64,000 nucleotides of DNA from Metaphire vulgaris (Eukaryota; Annelida; Clitellata; Crassiclitellata; Megascolecidae), in NCBI GenBank assembly GCA_018105865.1, contig CM030842.1:15352867-15416866 (forward strand), in the 5' to 3' direction. Each line of letters begins with the position of its first letter. The first letter of the stretch is position 1. A model generated the notes under the pieces. The model was not told the origin of the DNA. It worked only from the letters and a program-made list of their open reading frames with translations, and did no database searches. The position numbers and the translations under genes are program-made. Below are positions 61,853 through 64,000 of this stretch, piece by piece.

Positions 61853-62468
61853 CAGTGGCGGCTCCACAGGAGGAGGGGCCGGGGGCGGGCGGGTGCCCCT
61901 ATTGAGTGCCTGGCCCCCCAGTGGCCCTCTGTTGCAGAGGCGGATCTAGGGTATTCGGCGCCCGGGGACAAAGTGTACGTTGGCGCCCCTAACAACTGAC
62001 AAGCAAAAAAGGTCCTCACATCGTTTTCGGCGCCCCTCAACTCTCTCTCTCTCTTCATATAGTGCTGACGAACAAAACAAGGTCCTCGCAAGTGTTCTTC
62101 CCCTCACCTCGGCGCCCGGGGAACATGTGAACCCCTCTGCCCTCCCCTAGATACGCCTCTGTAAACTACAGAGAATGGTATTGGCAGACGTTTGGATGGC
62201 TAGCACTTTTGACAGGCAAGTGAAGAGGACCTAGTAATCACGTTTTTTTCAAAAATTAGGGCACTATCTCTTGTATATCAAAAGTGCTTGGCATTCAGAA
62301 TTTTGCCTGTGGTATTCTCTGTTGCGTAAATTGGACATTTTTAAACTAGGGCCTGTTGGGACCCTATACTTAATACTACATATCTAACAACAAATGGTTG
62401 ACCCCCATGATTAGAAGTTGCCACCCCAACCAACGGTCCCCACTTGCCAAATCCTAGAGCCGCCACTG
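61853..62468. mobile_element. Inverted CAGTGGCGGCTC-family MITE, interrupted
   Basis: The two halves match the family at 16,301 in reverse order. Between them lie a second MITE (61,935-62,161) and about 180 bp of unassigned DNA. Confidence 0.7.
61935..62161. mobile_element. hAT MITE, GGCGCCCGGGG family
   Basis: Ends CAGAGGCGGATCTAGGG and CCTAGATACGCCTCTG; same family as 38,406. Flanks do not match, so either later changes or a complex insertion. Confidence 0.75.
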
Positions 62469-62508
62469 CCTATACAAGAACGTCTACCCATATCTTCATG
62501 CCCGATGA

Positions 62509-62673
62509 CAGGGTTATTTCTAGGATTAGCAATTTGGGGAGGATGTGTTGGTATTTTCTTGGGGTGCCGAAAAAGTCTAACAAGCAAAACAAGTCATCCG
62601 GCTCTCAGATGGGAGGGGGTGTCTCAGATTGGGGTGTTGCGAGGGGGCCTTAGGGGGTATAAAAATATCCCTG
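62509..62673. mobile_element. MITE with perfect TSD CCCGATGA
   Basis: Ends CAGGGTTATTTCTAGGATT and [19 protein letters not shown] at 62501-62508 and 62674-62681. Confidence 0.9.
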
Positions 62674-62790
62674 CCCGATGACATTTGAGACATTAGGCCA
62701 CATCAATAACGATACAATCTGTCGATATACGACGCCATCGCATTTGCACCTCCAACCGAAAGAGAGCTAATACATAAGCCAAAGAAGAAG

Positions 62791-63809
62791 CTGTCCATTA
62801 ATTATGTCAACAATTTTTGGGCAATTTTTGGCCCTCCCCTTGTCAACAACTGTCAGCTTTTTCACGTAACCCGCGCGCGCCCATAATTATGTCAAAAAGT
62901 TTTGACTCCCACCCCCAAGATCAATGACAGGTCCCAATAACAATGTTATTATTTTTTGCGGTGATGACCATTTTTACCATTTTCCCTTTTTTGCTCATCG
63001 AGTGTCAAAATGTGGCGGTGATGACCTTTTCTGCCATGCTTTTTTCCATTGTAATAAGTAGTATTTCATGAAATTTCCTATTTTTTGATTATTTGTAAAA
63101 CAGTGTTTATTCTAGGCCCTTTTTGGGGGCCTCCAAGTTTGAAAATTCCCCCCCCCCCAAAAAAAAATCTACTATGTTGCATTGGGGATCGAAATCACCC
63201 CAAAATAGTGTGACAAGTGTGACGAGAGGAGTTTTTTTATTATTTAGGAGAGGGGAAAAACATAATGTAAGGATATGACCATGTTCAGAAGAGCATTAGA
63301 GCATGTGGAGAAGAAGGGGAAGAAAGATAAAGAAGGATGTGATGACCTTTTTTGCTCAAGAAATTGTCTGATAATAAACCACTCCAGATTAATGGCGTAA
63401 GCCACCTGCGTCGCTGCTTGTCTAATACACGGAGATCAGTAAGTAAGCCAGTAAGTAAAAAATCTCGTGGATTTATATATCGCCTTGGGAAGGCAGCACA
63501 AGAGTATAGCTGCTTATTCTTAGGCGCTCAGCCTTTCTTAAAATAGCAATGGAAAGCGTATATGATCAGCCAGGCAATAGTCAACATCCGTCAAGGTTTT
63601 TGGTTAGAAAGCACACACAAACTTTCTCCCCCGCCCCCGAACATTTCAACCCCCCCAATGTCAAGGTGGCTAGAATAAACACTGTTTGTAAAAAGTGAAA
63701 TAGTCGACGTCAACTTCTCTTGACCCCCCCCCCCTCCACCTGTCAACAACTGTCAAACTTTATCAAACACCCTCCTCCTAAATTGTTGACGTAATTAATG
63801 GACAGCCCC
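62791..63809. mobile_element. CTGTCCATTAATTATG element, interrupted
   Basis: Same family as 51,878-52,284 but split by the CAGTG element 63,101-63,684. The flanking halves match the intact copy closely. Confidence 0.82.
63101..63684. mobile_element. CAGTGTTTATTCTAG MITE with 9-bp direct repeat, itself containing a further insertion
   Basis: TTTGTAAAA flanks at 63092-63100 and 63685-63693. It is about 390 bp longer than the 55,205 copy because it contains a fragment of the TAAG-run repeat (about 63,357-63,595). Confidence 0.85.
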
Positions 63810-64000
63810 TAATCATAGGCCTATTATTTCCGTATGTCTCAGAACAATTTAACAATTTTTTAATGATAGCCTACTGTATGTTCGAGCGAAAGAGGGGATC
63901 ACGTGATTGGATTTGAACAAACTTATTCTCACTTTAGACAAACCCCACTTTAAACTTACCCATTATTAGTCTATTTTTTTATGCTTGTAAATTATCTTAA

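Overview
The window is nuclear DNA of an animal: spliced genes with GT-AG introns lie in AT-richer DNA crowded with microsatellites and short transposons. A Kv2-type potassium channel, a rhodopsin-like GPCR, an aplysianin/achacin-like FAD amine oxidase and rhamnose-binding-lectin (SUEL) receptors, together with non-LTR and hAT relics, point to a marine invertebrate. An echinoderm, another invertebrate deuterostome or a lophotrochozoan all fit, and I cannot decide between them. Coding exons are GC-rich, with G/C mostly in third positions, and stand out from the AT-rich surroundings.

Layout. 1.0-5.8 kb: two-exon Kv2/Shab channel gene, plus strand, with an intron made largely of trinucleotide arrays. 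8.2-9.1 kb: an unassigned GC-rich candidate exon, plus strand. 9.1-21.6 kb: mostly repeats, with a hAT transposase fragment (14.7 kb) and a decayed reverse transcriptase (19.5-20.9 kb). 21.7-22.8 kb: intronless class A GPCR. 24.7-30.0 kb: six-exon, apparently membrane-anchored FAD amine oxidase, plus strand, with two frame breaks. 32.9-46.9 kb: complete five-exon minus-strand gene for a 350-residue type I receptor (signal peptide, SUEL lectin domain, Ser/Thr-rich stalk, one membrane helix, tyrosine-bearing tail). 56.4-61.8 kb: the last two exons of a second minus-strand gene whose transmembrane exon has the same length (97 nt) and phases, so probably a tandem paralogue running past the right edge.

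The rest is dominated by short non-autonomous transposons. At least eight have matching 8-bp target duplications, so many can be bounded to the base, and several are nested. A motif of the form TGACRAGCAAAAAAGGTCATC recurs about two dozen times inside elements with unrelated ends. An internally deleted hAT copy (33,388-34,288) keeps both ends, a perfect 8-bp duplication and a transposase fragment.

The channel, GPCR and lectin receptors are predicted membrane proteins and the oxidase probably is too, but nothing shows that they act in one pathway. The least familiar host system here is the pair of lectin receptors with divergent tyrosine tails. All exon joins were deduced from splice sites and phase by reading the sequence, not from transcripts.
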